Part shown: positions 22,217 to 31,600 of the stretch, one piece after another
Layout: each line of letters starts with the position of its first letter
How positions within the stretch are numbered: the stretch's first letter is position 1
Assembly (NCBI GenBank): GCA_021793115.1
Contig: JAJYTJ010000015.1
Coordinates: 1 to 38,769 of the forward strand
Direction of reading: 5' to 3'
DNA: 38,769 nucleotides
DNA from: Actinomycetes bacterium
GTDB lineage: Bacteria > Actinomycetota > Actinomycetes > Actinomycetales > Cellulomonadaceae
The notes under the pieces: generated by a model
Database searches by the model: none
Told to the model about the DNA's origin: nothing
The model's input: the letters and a program-made list of their open reading frames with translations, nothing else
Position numbers and translations under genes: made by a program

Positions 22217-23461
22217 TCAGTCGCGGCTCGTGACGTGGACGGCGACGGTATCGCCCACCCGCACCGGTCCATGGCCGGCCGGCACCACGGCATAGCCGTC
22301 GGCGGCGGCCAGGCTGGCCACGAGGTGGGAGCCCGACCCGCCGGCGGCGGCCGGTCGCACCGTCCAGCCCGTCGGCCCCGCAAGGAGCCGCACCGGGATG
22401 TGCTGCTCCCGCCCGACGGGCGGGTCCCAGGCCGCCGCGGTGGCCACGGGCCACGGCGCCGGGTGGACCACGTCCGCCGGGGCGCCCTGCATCGCCAGGA
22501 GCGCGGGCCGGACGAACGCGTGGAAGGACACCCAGGCGCTCACAGGGTTGCCGGGCAGCCCGAACAGCAGCGCCCCGCCCGGGAGCCGGCCGAACGCCTG
22601 CGGCTTGCCGGGCTGCATCGCCACCGCCGTGAACGTCACGTCGGCCGAGCCGGCGAACACGCGCCGCACGGGGTCGAAGGCGCCCGCGCTGACGCCGCCG
22701 GTGACCACCACGGCGTCGCACCCACCGAGCTCGGCGAGCGCGCTGGCCAGCGCGGCCGGCGCGTCGCCCACGTGGCGCCGGCTGACCACGCACCCGCCGG
22801 TCTCGCGGACCAGGCCCGCGACGAGCACGCCGTTGGAGTCCGGGACCTGCCCGGGTGCGAGGGTCGACCCGGGCGGCACCAGCTCGCTGCCGGTGGCGAC
22901 CACGGCGACCCGCGGCGGCCGGGCGACGAGCACGGTGCGGCGCCCCGCCGCGGCGAGTGCGGCCAGCACGGTGGGCGTGAGCAGGGCGCCCCGTGCGGCG
23001 ACGGGGGAGCCGACCGCCCGGTCCTCGCCGGCGCGGCGCACGTGGTGGCCGGCGTGCGGGACGACGAGCACCGTGACGCTGGGCGGCAGGGGTGCCAGCG
23101 GGTCGGTGCGGTCGGTGTCCTCGAGGCGCACCACGGTGTCGGCGTCGCTGGGCAGCGTCGCGCCGGTCATGATGCGTGCCGCCTGGCCCGGGCCGATCGG
23201 CGGGTCGAGCGCCGTGCCGGCCGGCACGTCCGCCACGACGGTGAGGGTGACCGGGCCGGCGGCGTCGGCCAGGTCGCGGTGGCGCACCGCGTAGCCGTCC
23301 ATCGCCGAGTTGTCCCACGGGGGCACCGGCACGTCCGCGGCGACGTCCTCGGCGAGACGCCGCCCGAGGGCGTCCTCGAGCACCGCGCGCTCGGTGCCGA
23401 GCGAGGGGACGGCGGCCAGCACGTGCGCGAGGTGCTCCGCGACCGGGACGAGCGCGCTCAT
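22217..23461 (-). CDS. moeA: Molybdopterin molybdenumtransferase
   Basis: It inserts molybdenum into adenylylated molybdopterin. The 414-residue protein has PVPPWDNSAMDGYAVR (~45-60), ARIMTGATLPSDADTVV (~94-110), the central VVATGSELVPPG and VVVTGGVSAGAFD (substrate loop), and AMQPGKPQAFG then LFGLPGNPVSAWVSF. The start ATG 23461 overlaps the moeB stop as ATGA; a longer open frame reaching 24187 lies within moeB and is a shadow. Confidence 0.95.
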   Translation of the reverse strand: MSALVPVAEHLAHVLAAVPSLGTERAVLEDALGRRLAEDVAADVPVPPWDNSAMDGYAVRHRDLADAAGPVTLTVVADVPAGTALDPPIGPGQAARIMTGATLPSDADTVVRLEDTDRTDPLAPLPPSVTVLVVPHAGHHVRRAGEDRAVGSPVAARGALLTPTVLAALAAAGRRTVLVARPPRVAVVATGSELVPPGSTLAPGQVPDSNGVLVAGLVRETGGCVVSRRHVGDAPAALASALAELGGCDAVVVTGGVSAGAFDPVRRVFAGSADVTFTAVAMQPGKPQAFGRLPGGALLFGLPGNPVSAWVSFHAFVRPALLAMQGAPADVVHPAPWPVATAAAWDPPVGREQHIPVRLLAGPTGWTVRPAAAGGSGSHLVASLAAADGYAVVPAGHGPVRVGDTVAVHVTSRD

Positions 23462-24705
23462 CGCGTCACCGTGGCGCGCTCGCGCAGCCACGCCACGGCG
23501 TCCGGCGCGAGCGCGCGGGCGTGCCATCCGGCGTCGAGGAGCAGACGGGCGGCCCTGGCAGCCCGGACGCCCGCGCTGCAGTACGCGACGAGCCGGGTGC
23601 CGACGGGGACGCCGGCCGCCACGAGGAGCTCGGACACCTGGCCGTCGCGGGCGGCCCGCAGGAGCTCCGAGACGGGGGCGTTGACCGCCCCGGCGAGCCC
23701 GTCGGCCGCGTGCTCGGACGGCTCCCGGACGTCGAGCAGCACGATGGCCCGGGGCGAGGCGCGGCGCAGGTCGAGGAACTCCTCCACCGTCAGGTCGGTC
23801 ACCGGGCCGCGGTCGAGCGCGGGCCGGGAGCCGCCGGTCGCCGCGTCGGCGGCGGGAGTGCGCGTGGCGACCGGGTGCGACGCGCCCGCCGCCGGGCCGT
23901 GCCCGAGCGGTACCTCGCGCACGCGCATGCTCAGCGCGTCGACCACGGCGACGCGCCCCAGGAGCGGCCGGCCGATGCCCGCGACGAGGGCGATCGCCTG
24001 GATCGCCATCATCGAGCCGACGACCCCGCACACCGCACCGAGCACGCCCGCCTGCGCGCACGAGGGCACCAGGTGCGCCTCCGGCGGCTCCGGGAACAGG
24101 TCGCGGAGCGTCACGGGCGGCACGCCCTGCGGCGGGCGGGACCAGAACACCGACACCTGCCCGTCGAACCGCAGCACCGAACCCCACACGAGGGGCAGCC
24201 CGAGGTCGGCGCAGGTGTCGGCGACGAGGAAACGGGTGGCGAACGTGTCGGCGCCGTCGAGGACGACGTCGTAGCCCGCGAGCAGGGCGGCGGCGTTGGT
24301 CTCGACGAGCCGTCCCCGGTGCCGGTGCACCACGACCTCCGGCGCGAGCTCGACGAGGCGTCGCGCGGCGCTGTCGACCTTGGGCTCGCCCACGGCCCCC
24401 ACGGCATGGATCACCTGCCGGTGCAGGTCACTCACGGAGACCACGTCGTCGTCGACGATGCCGATGGTGCCCACGCCCGCAGCCGCCAGGTACTGCAGCG
24501 CCGGGGCGCCGAGCCCGCCTGCGCCGACGACGAGCACGCGGGCATTCGCCAGTCGTCGCTGGCCCGTCTCACCGAGCTCAGGCAGCAGGGTCTGGCGCTG
24601 CGTGCGTGCCGCCTCGGCGTCGCTCAGCGGGCCGCCTGGGGGCACCAGCGGGGGCAGGGCACCCGATGCGCGGTTCGCGGTCTGCACGACACCTGCCTTC
24701 GACAT
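23458..24705 (-). CDS. moeB: MoeB/MoeZ-type adenylyltransferase-rhodanese
   Basis: It adenylates and sulfurates the C-terminus of MoaD-type carriers. The 415-residue protein has an E1-like domain with the ATP loop VGAGGLG (~59-65), DLHRQVIHAVGAVGEPK, DGADTFATR and the Cys loop PSCAQAGVLG. After a ~45-residue linker comes a rhodanese domain with VLLDVREPSEH and the active loop YCSAGVRAARAA (catalytic Cys). The usual CxxC zinc knuckles are not obvious, as in mycobacterial MoeZ. It is first of the leftward cofactor operon, and its start is 22 bases from the shared palindromic motif. Confidence 0.9.
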   Translation of the reverse strand: MSKAGVVQTANRASGALPPLVPPGGPLSDAEAARTQRQTLLPELGETGQRRLANARVLVVGAGGLGAPALQYLAAAGVGTIGIVDDDVVSVSDLHRQVIHAVGAVGEPKVDSAARRLVELAPEVVVHRHRGRLVETNAAALLAGYDVVLDGADTFATRFLVADTCADLGLPLVWGSVLRFDGQVSVFWSRPPQGVPPVTLRDLFPEPPEAHLVPSCAQAGVLGAVCGVVGSMMAIQAIALVAGIGRPLLGRVAVVDALSMRVREVPLGHGPAAGASHPVATRTPAADAATGGSRPALDRGPVTDLTVEEFLDLRRASPRAIVLLDVREPSEHAADGLAGAVNAPVSELLRAARDGQVSELLVAAGVPVGTRLVAYCSAGVRAARAARLLLDAGWHARALAPDAVAWLRERATVTR

Positions 24706-24726
24706 CCGAGGCTCCGAGAGGGGAAG

Positions 24727-24751
24727 TTACTACGGAAAGGTTCGTGAATAA
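24727..24751. promoter_or_regulatory. Shared palindromic operator, moeB copy
   Basis: The plus strand reads TTACTACGG (24727-24735), six bases, then TCGTGAATAA (24742-24751). It matches the narK and ferredoxin sites at the outer TTAC, the ACGG half-site and the CGTGAA half-site. Its centre is about 34 bases upstream of the moeB start in an 81-base gap. On the minus strand TTATTCA could supply a -10 box, so a bound protein would block the promoter. Confidence 0.7.
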
Positions 24752-24786
24752 TGCGCCGCGCCTCGTCGCGGTCGCGGATCGAGCGC

Positions 24787-25503
24787 TCAGGGGGTCGCCG
24801 TCACCTCGACGAGGCAGTGGTCGGCCCCCGCGAGGGGCGTCAGCGTGCACCCGACCGCACCGCCGGATGTGGTGCGGAGGATCTCGTCGAGCATGCCGCG
24901 GTGCATCTGGCAGACGAGGGGCGCCGGCATGGCGCCCTCGGCCCGGAGCGGGCACTGGTGCAGCGCGATCCGAGTGGGCGACGTCTCGGCGCGCGCCTGG
25001 TACCCGAGCGCGGACATGACGAGCCGCACGTGCGCCGCCTGAGCGGCGACGTCGTCGGCCGCTGCGGGTTCGGCATCCGAGGGCGTGAGGTCCAGCATGC
25101 GACGCGCCCAGCGCTCGCCGATGTCGTGCGCCGCGCCGTCCGGGTCCGTCGTCGTCGCCGTGAGGTGCTCGGCGATGGCGTCGCACACGGCGGCGAACTC
25201 GCGGGAGAGCGCCGACGCCCGGGCTGGTGCGACGGACTCGTAGACCCACGACGGTCGGCCGCGGCCGCCGGCGGGCGCGCGCGTGCGTGCCACCAGGTCG
25301 CCCTCGACGAGCGTCGCGAGCGACCCGCGGACCGAGTTCTGGTGCAGACCCATGAGGTCGGCGAGGTCGGCGACCGTCACCGGCCGGGTGTGCCGGGAGA
25401 TCTCGGCCAGCAGCGTGAGCTGGGCCGCGGAGAGGCCGGAGAGCACACGCATCATGGAGTCGGGGCTGGCCGGGCCCGCGCCCGGTGCGGTGGAAGGTGT
25501 CAT
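24787..25503 (-). CDS. ArsR/SufR-like HTH regulator, second paralogue
   Basis: The protein has 238 residues. The winged helix is at ~15-85 (LSAAQLTLLAEISRHT, VTVADLADLMGLHQNSVRGSL, GRGRPSWVYE wing). The C-terminal part has C-x13-C-x2-H (QCPLRAEGAMPAPLVCQMH) and a further Cys 29 residues later (ADHCLV), the same pattern as the regulator at 13585-14229, so a bound Fe-S cluster is likely. It lies between narI and moeB in the same direction, 84 bases after narI. It is the best candidate for binding the shared palindrome before moeB, narK and the ferredoxin gene. The ATG at 25503 is chosen because it precedes the conserved region; an open extension reaches 25566. Confidence 0.78.
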   Translation of the reverse strand: MTPSTAPGAGPASPDSMMRVLSGLSAAQLTLLAEISRHTRPVTVADLADLMGLHQNSVRGSLATLVEGDLVARTRAPAGGRGRPSWVYESVAPARASALSREFAAVCDAIAEHLTATTTDPDGAAHDIGERWARRMLDLTPSDAEPAAADDVAAQAAHVRLVMSALGYQARAETSPTRIALHQCPLRAEGAMPAPLVCQMHRGMLDEILRTTSGGAVGCTLTPLAGADHCLVEVTATP

Positions 25504-25587
25504 CTGGTCGTTGATCCTGTCACACGGCCGAGGGCGTACCGGCGCACCCCGGCCGCACGCCCGCACGCTGCCCGTCGCGCCACGTGC

Positions 25588-26361
25588 TCACGCACCGCGC
25601 GACCGTGCGCCGTCGTGCCGCGACGAGCGGTCCACCGGCGCCCAGCCACGCCGGTTCGGCGTCGTCGAGACGGAGGCGCGCCGCGCGCGGTACACGACGT
25701 ACGGCCGCGTGGGGTAGGCCACCGGCGCCGAGACCGCGTGCACGAGGCGCGTGAACGGCCACATCGCGAACAGCAGGAACCCCGCGACGATGTGCAGCCG
25801 GAAGGCCAGCGGCACGGTCAGCATGGCCTCGGGGTGCGGTGTGAACGTCAGGATCGACCGCAGCCAGGGACTGATCGTCTGGCGGTAGTCGTACCCACCG
25901 GCCTGGCCGAACAGCTGGGTGGACAGGGTCGCCCACGTTCCCAGCAGGATCGGCAGCGTGAGCAGCACGTACATCACCTTGTCCCGGCGGGTGGTGGCCA
26001 GCCGCACGGACCGCGTGACGAAGCGCCGCCAGAGCAGGCCGGCCAGCCCGACGATCGTCAGCAGGGCCGCCACGGATCCGGCCGTGGTCGCCAGCACGTG
26101 GTAGGCCTGCTCGCGGAAGCCGACCGCGTTGGTCCAGCTCTCGGGGACGAGCAGGCCGAGGAAGTGCCCGCCGATGACCATGAGGAACCCGACGTGGAAC
26201 AGGGGCGAGGCCAGCCGCAGGATCGCCTTCTCGTGGAGCTGCGACGATCGTGTGGTCCAGCCGAACTGGTCGCTGCGCCAGCGCCAGACCATCCCCGCGA
26301 CGAGCAGCGTGAGGCTCGCGTAGGGGAAGGCGACCCACAGCAGCGTGTCGAGGGCGCTCAC
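25588..26361 (-). CDS. narI: Respiratory nitrate reductase gamma subunit
   Basis: The membrane cytochrome b that takes electrons from menaquinol to NarH. The 257-residue protein has five predicted membrane helices. The four heme ligands are at H56, H66, H190 and H208 (HVGFLMVIGGH and RLHIVAGF...RLVHAVSAP), close to the E. coli positions. The basic C-terminal tail of ~40 residues is longer than usual. It overlaps narJ by ATGA. Confidence 0.96.
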   Translation of the reverse strand: MSALDTLLWVAFPYASLTLLVAGMVWRWRSDQFGWTTRSSQLHEKAILRLASPLFHVGFLMVIGGHFLGLLVPESWTNAVGFREQAYHVLATTAGSVAALLTIVGLAGLLWRRFVTRSVRLATTRRDKVMYVLLTLPILLGTWATLSTQLFGQAGGYDYRQTISPWLRSILTFTPHPEAMLTVPLAFRLHIVAGFLLFAMWPFTRLVHAVSAPVAYPTRPYVVYRARRASVSTTPNRRGWAPVDRSSRHDGARSRGA

Positions 26362-27041
26362 GGCTGGTCACTCCTGTCGGGAAGAGGGAACGGCAGCGAC
26401 GTGCCGACGCCCACCATCTCGGCGGGCGGCCCCTGGGTGATGAGGCGCTGGTAGCGCGCCGAGGTCTGCTCGTCGATCGGCGGCAGCGTGCGGCACAGGG
26501 CGTCGAGCAGGTGGGAGTACGGCGAGCGGTAGCCACGCAGCGCGGAGCGCATCACCTCGATGCCGTCCCGGTGGGAGGCGAGCAGCTCGAGCACCACCCG
26601 GTCGCCCGTGCGTCCGGACAGCTCGAGGACGAGCGGCAGGTAGTCCGCCAGCTCGTCGCGCTCCAGCTCGAAGCCCAGCGCCCGCACCACGGCCTTGAAC
26701 CCCAGGATCGCGACGCCGCGCTGGCGGGTGTCGCCGACCGCGTAGTAGCTGAGGTAGAGCGCGCACCGGCGCCGCTGGTCGAACGTGTCCACGTAGTGCT
26801 CGGCGACCGCGCGTGCTCCGGCGGACCGGGCCCACGCGACGAACTCCAGGACGTCGTCGCGCACCGCGCCGGGCAGGCCCGCCGTCGACTCCGCCGCGGC
26901 GGCCAGCGCCTCGTCGTACGCCTCGCCGGGGTAGTCCAGGAGCACCGAGACGATCATGTGCGCGGTGCGCAGCTGGTCCGGCGTACACGCGGCGCGCTCG
27001 AGGCGCGGGAGCCGCGGCGCGTCGATGTGCTTGGCGGTCAT
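26358..27041 (-). CDS. narJ: Nitrate reductase assembly chaperone
   Basis: A cytosolic chaperone (TorD/NarJ family) that holds NarG for molybdenum cofactor insertion. The 227-residue protein is helical, with SVLLDYPGEAYDEAL near 33-47, the HYVDTFDQRRRCALYLSYYA hallmark near 84-103, and DELADYLPLVLEL. The start ATG 27041 overlaps the narH stop as ATGA; the frame is open further upstream, within narH, which I treat as a shadow. Confidence 0.94.
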   Translation of the reverse strand: MTAKHIDAPRLPRLERAACTPDQLRTAHMIVSVLLDYPGEAYDEALAAAAESTAGLPGAVRDDVLEFVAWARSAGARAVAEHYVDTFDQRRRCALYLSYYAVGDTRQRGVAILGFKAVVRALGFELERDELADYLPLVLELSGRTGDRVVLELLASHRDGIEVMRSALRGYRSPYSHLLDALCRTLPPIDEQTSARYQRLITQGPPAEMVGVGTSLPFPLPDRSDQP

Positions 27042-28699
27042 CGGTCGCCGCCCTCGGACCCGGTGGGCGGGAACAGCCCATCGGCGTGCTCGTCGCCGCC
27101 CCAGTCGAGGAGGTTGAGGCGTCCGGGCGTCGAGGGCTGCGACGCGGCGGCCGCCGTGGCGGCGGCGCGGCCACGCGACGTCATCCGGAGCGTGCTCTGG
27201 CCGTGGAACGTCGAGACCGAGCACGCCTCCGGCGAGCCGTCACCGGCCCCGATGAGGTCGGACACGTCCTGGCCGAGCGCGGCGATGCCGCGCGGGGTCT
27301 CCGGGTGCGTGGTGGGGATGACGTGGCGGTCGTCGTACTTGGCGATCGCCAGCAGCCGGTACATGTCCTCCACGTCGCCGCCGGTCATGCCGACCGCGCC
27401 GGCGATCTCCTCGTTGCCGGCGCCGCCGAGGTTGACGTCGCGCATGTAGGAGCGCATCGCGGCCAGCCGGCGCAGCGCCTTCTCCACCGGGCGCGTGTCG
27501 CCGGCGGTGAACAGCCCGGCGAGGTACTCGAGCGGGATCCGCATCGTCGACAGGGCCGTGAGCAGGATCTTGTGGTCCTCGCCGTCGTTGCCGGACGCCG
27601 TGACCTGGTCGACCACCGGGGACAGCGGCGGGATGTACCAGACCATCGGCAGCGTCCGGTACTCGGGGTGCAGGGGGAGGGCCACCTCGTAGGTGTCGAT
27701 GAGGGCCCAGATCGGCGAGTCCTGCGCGGCCTGGATCCACGAGTCCGGCACGCCGTCGCGGCGGGCGGCCGCGACGACCGCGGGGTCGTTCGGGTCGAGC
27801 AGCACCGAGCGCTGCGCCCGGTAGAGCTCCTGCGGGTCCTCGACGGCCGCGGCCTCGCCCACCCGGTCGGCGTCGTACAGCAGCACGCCGAGGTAGCGCA
27901 GCCGGCCGACGCAGGTCTCGGAGCAGATCGTCGGCTGCCCGGCCTCCAGGCGCGGGTAGCACAGCGTGCACTTCTCGGCCTTGCCGGTGGTGTGGTTGAA
28001 GTAGACCTTCTTGTACGGGCACGACGAGACGCACATCCGCCAGCCGCGGCACCGGTCCTGGTCGACGAGGACGATGCCGTCCTCCGCCCGCTTGTACATC
28101 GCCCCGGACGGGCACGCGGCGACGCAGGTGGGGTTGAGGCAGTGCTCGCAGATGCGCGGCAGGTAGAACATGAACGTCTGCTCGATCTCCGCGCGCACGG
28201 CGAGGTTCATCTGCGCCAGCACGGGGTCCTGGCTCATCGTCTCGGTCGAGCCGCCGAGGTCGTCGTCCCAGTTCGGACCCCACGTGATCTTGTCGAGCGG
28301 CTTGCCCGTGATCTGGCTGACCGGCCGCGCGACGGGGAAGGCCGCCGAGTCCTTGGGGGCCGACAGCAGCTTGTCGTACTCGTAGCTCCACGGCTCGTAG
28401 TAGTCGACGAGCTCGGGCAGGTCGGGGTTGGCGAAGATCTTCGCGAGCCGCGCCAGCCGGCCGCCGGAGCGCGGCTTGAGCCGGCCCTTCGTGGTCCGGC
28501 TCCAGCCGCCGTGCCAGGTGTCCTGGTCCTCCCACGTGTGCGGGTAGCCCACCCCGGGCCGGGTCTCGACGTTGTTGAACCACATGTACTCGGCGCCGGT
28601 CCGGTTCGTCCACGCCTGCTTGCAGGTGACCGAGCAGGTGTGGCAGCCGATGCACTTGTCGAGGTTCATCACCATGGCGATCTGGGCCATGACCTTCAT
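27038..28699 (-). CDS. narH: Respiratory nitrate reductase beta subunit
   Basis: The iron-sulfur electron-transfer subunit. The 553-residue protein begins with C16, C19, C22 and C26 (CIGCHTCSVTC). Later come CEHCLNPTCVAAC, CRGWRMCVSSCPYKK, in which Trp replaces one Cys and gives the [3Fe-4S] cluster typical of NarH, and CTLC with its distal Cys residues. The C-terminal ~60 residues are polar and extended. The start shares one base with the narG stop (TGATG). The open frame continues far upstream antisense-frame within narG, a shadow. Confidence 0.97.
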   Translation of the reverse strand: MKVMAQIAMVMNLDKCIGCHTCSVTCKQAWTNRTGAEYMWFNNVETRPGVGYPHTWEDQDTWHGGWSRTTKGRLKPRSGGRLARLAKIFANPDLPELVDYYEPWSYEYDKLLSAPKDSAAFPVARPVSQITGKPLDKITWGPNWDDDLGGSTETMSQDPVLAQMNLAVRAEIEQTFMFYLPRICEHCLNPTCVAACPSGAMYKRAEDGIVLVDQDRCRGWRMCVSSCPYKKVYFNHTTGKAEKCTLCYPRLEAGQPTICSETCVGRLRYLGVLLYDADRVGEAAAVEDPQELYRAQRSVLLDPNDPAVVAAARRDGVPDSWIQAAQDSPIWALIDTYEVALPLHPEYRTLPMVWYIPPLSPVVDQVTASGNDGEDHKILLTALSTMRIPLEYLAGLFTAGDTRPVEKALRRLAAMRSYMRDVNLGGAGNEEIAGAVGMTGGDVEDMYRLLAIAKYDDRHVIPTTHPETPRGIAALGQDVSDLIGAGDGSPEACSVSTFHGQSTLRMTSRGRAAATAAAASQPSTPGRLNLLDWGGDEHADGLFPPTGSEGGDR

Positions 28700-31600
28700 C
28701 AGTACTGCACCTCCTGGGAGCGGCGGCGGATGAGGGTGACCTCGTCGCGCTGGTTGCCCGTGGGCCCGATGTAGTTGAAGGCGTACGACTGCTGGGCGTA
28801 GCCCCCGATGAGGTGCGACGGCTTGATGAGCACCCGGGTGAGCGAGTTGTGGACGCCGCCGCGCTTGCCGGAGGTCTCCGACAGCGGCGTGCCCATGGTC
28901 CGTTCCTGCGCGTGGTACATGAACACCGTGCCCTCGGGCATGCGGTGCGAGACGACGGCGCGGGCGACGACGACGCCGTTGCGGTTGGTCGCCTCGATCC
29001 AGTCGTTGTCGCGGACCCCGACCTTGTCGGCGTCCGCCGGGCTCATCCAGATCGTCTGCCCGCCGCGGCCGAGCGTGAGCATGTGGAGGTTGTCGAAGTA
29101 CTGGGAGTGGATCGACCACTTGTTGTGCGGCGTCAGGTAGCGCACCGCCACCTGCGCCTCGCCGCCGGCCGCGCTGCCGGTCGAGCCGACCGCCGACTCG
29201 CCGTACAGGTGGTGCAGGTCCAGCGGCGGGCGGAACACCGGCAGCGACTCGCCCATGTCCCGCATCCAGTCGTGGTCGAGGTAGTAGTGCTGGCGCCCGG
29301 TCAGCGTGTGGAACGGCCGCGAGTGCTCGATGTTGACGACGAACGCGGAGTACCGCCGCCCGCCGTGCTCCGAGCCGGACCACTCCGGCGACGTGACGAC
29401 CGGCTGCGGGCCGTGGGCCTGCAGGTCCCCGAACGTGATGCGGCGGTCCTCCGAGCCCTCGGCCAGCGAGGTGAGGCGGGTGCCGGTGCGCTGCTCCAGG
29501 TCGGCGAAGCCCTGGGCGGCCAGCCGCCCGTTCGTCGTGCCCGAGAGCGCGAGCACCATCTCCGCGGCCTTGGCGTCGGTGTCGACGAGCGGGCGCCCGT
29601 CGCCGGGGCCTCCCTCGGCGGTGCCGTTGCGCCGGCCGAGCACGGCGATCTCCGGGTGCGGGGCGAACTTCACACCCTTGGTGACCAGCCCGACGCCGTC
29701 GGCCAGCGGCCCGATGGCGTTGAACTTGTCGAGGATCGCCGTGTAGTCGCGCTCGGTGACGACGAGCTTGGGCATGGTCACGCCGGGGACGAGCCCCACG
29801 GTGGCGATGTCCGGCACCACGCCGCCGGGGTTGGCGAACTCGTCGGGACTGTCGTGGGCGATCGGGGTCGCCACGACGTCGGTCTGCACGCCCAGGTGCC
29901 GCACGGCCAGCTGCGAGACGAGGCCCGCGAGGGTCTGGAACACCTGGAAGTCGGTGCGCGCCTCCCACGGCGGGTCGATCGCCGCGTCGAAGGCGTGGAC
30001 GAAGGGGTGCATGTCGGTCGAGGACAGGTCGTTCTTCTCGTACCAGGTCGCCGCGGGCAGCACGATGTCCGAGTACAGGGTCGTCGAGGTGTTCCGGAAG
30101 TCGGCCGTGAGCACCAGGTCGACCTTCCCGACGGCCGCCGCCTCGCGCCAGGCCATCTGCTTCGGCCGCCGCTCCTCGGGCACCTCCTCGGCCTGGACCG
30201 CGGACTCGGTGCCGAGCACGTGCCGGTAGAAGAACTCGGCGCCCTTGGCCGACGAGCCCAGCAGGTTCGTCCGCCAGGAGGTGAGGATCCGCGGGAAGTT
30301 CTCGGGGTCGTCCGGGTCCTCGCACGCGTACCTCAGGTCGCCCGAGGCCAGCTGCGAGACGACCCAGTCCTTCGGGTCGACGCCGGCGTCGCGGGCCTCC
30401 TGGCCCAGCAGCAGCGACGAGCGGGAGAACGTCGGGTAGGCCGGCATCCAGCCGCGCTTCATCGACTCGACGAGCGTGTCGGCGGTGGTCAGCCCGTCGA
30501 GCGAGCCCTCCGACAGCGGCGAGGCGAGCCGCGCCACCGGCGTGCCGTCGTACCGCCACTGGTCGGTGAGCAGGTAGAAGAAGCCGGCGGAGATCATCTG
30601 CCGCGGCGGACGCGCCCAGTCGAGCGCGAACGCGTACTGCGCCCAGCCGGTCAGCGGCCGCACCTTCTCCTGGCCGACGTAGTGCGCCCAGCCGCCGCCG
30701 TTGACGCCCTGCGTGCCGCACATCGTCGTCAGCGCCAGGAACGTCCGGTAGATCTCGTCGGAGTGGAAGAAGTGGTTCGTACCGGCGCCCATGACGATCA
30801 TCGACCGGCCGCCGGTCTGCTCCGCGTTGCGGGCGAACTCCCGCCCGATGCGCTCGGCCGCGGCGGCCGGCACGCCGGTGAGCTCCTCCTGCCACGCCGG
30901 GGTGCCCGGGACGGTCGCGTCGTCGTACCCGCTGGGCCACTCGCCCGGCAGCCCTTCGCGGGCGACGGCGTACTGGGCGAGCAGCACGTCGTAGACGGTC
31001 GTCACGTACTCGTCGCCGACGCGCACGGCGGGCACGCCGCGGCGCACGACTCCGGCGCCCACGGAACCCTGGCCCGCCGCGCCAGGCAGGTCGAACCGGG
31101 GCAGCAGCAGCTCGACCGGCTCGGCGCCGGCCAGCTCGGCCATCGACAGCACCGGGTCGACGCCGGTCAGGTCGAGGTTCCAGCGACCCTCGCCCTCGGG
31201 CCCGTAGTGGTCCGCGAGAGTGCCGCCCGGGTCGGCGATGCCGCCGGCCCGGTCCCACACCAGCGGCCGGAAGGCGGCGTGCGCGGTGCCGGCGAGGGCC
31301 TCGTCGCGCACCGCGGACGACGAGGGCTCGACGACCCCGCCGGCGGCCACGTCGGAGGCGACCAGGAACTTGCCGGGAACGTAGGCGTCGTCGTGCGCCT
31401 TGAGCCGCACGAGGAACGGGCTGTCGGTGAACCGCGTCATGTACTGCAGGAAGTAGGGCGTGCGCTCGCGGACGTGGAACTCCGAGAGGATGACGTGACC
31501 CATCGCCATCGCGAGGGCGCCGTCGGTCCCGGGGGAGATGCGCAGCCACTCGTCGGCGAACTTGGTGCTGTCGGCGTAGTCGGGGGAGATGCCGACGACC

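Noticed and set aside
25504..25530. Fourth copy of the shared operator upstream of the second regulator (ACGG-N6-GCGT)
   Set aside because: Only one half-site matches and the AT-rich flanks are missing.
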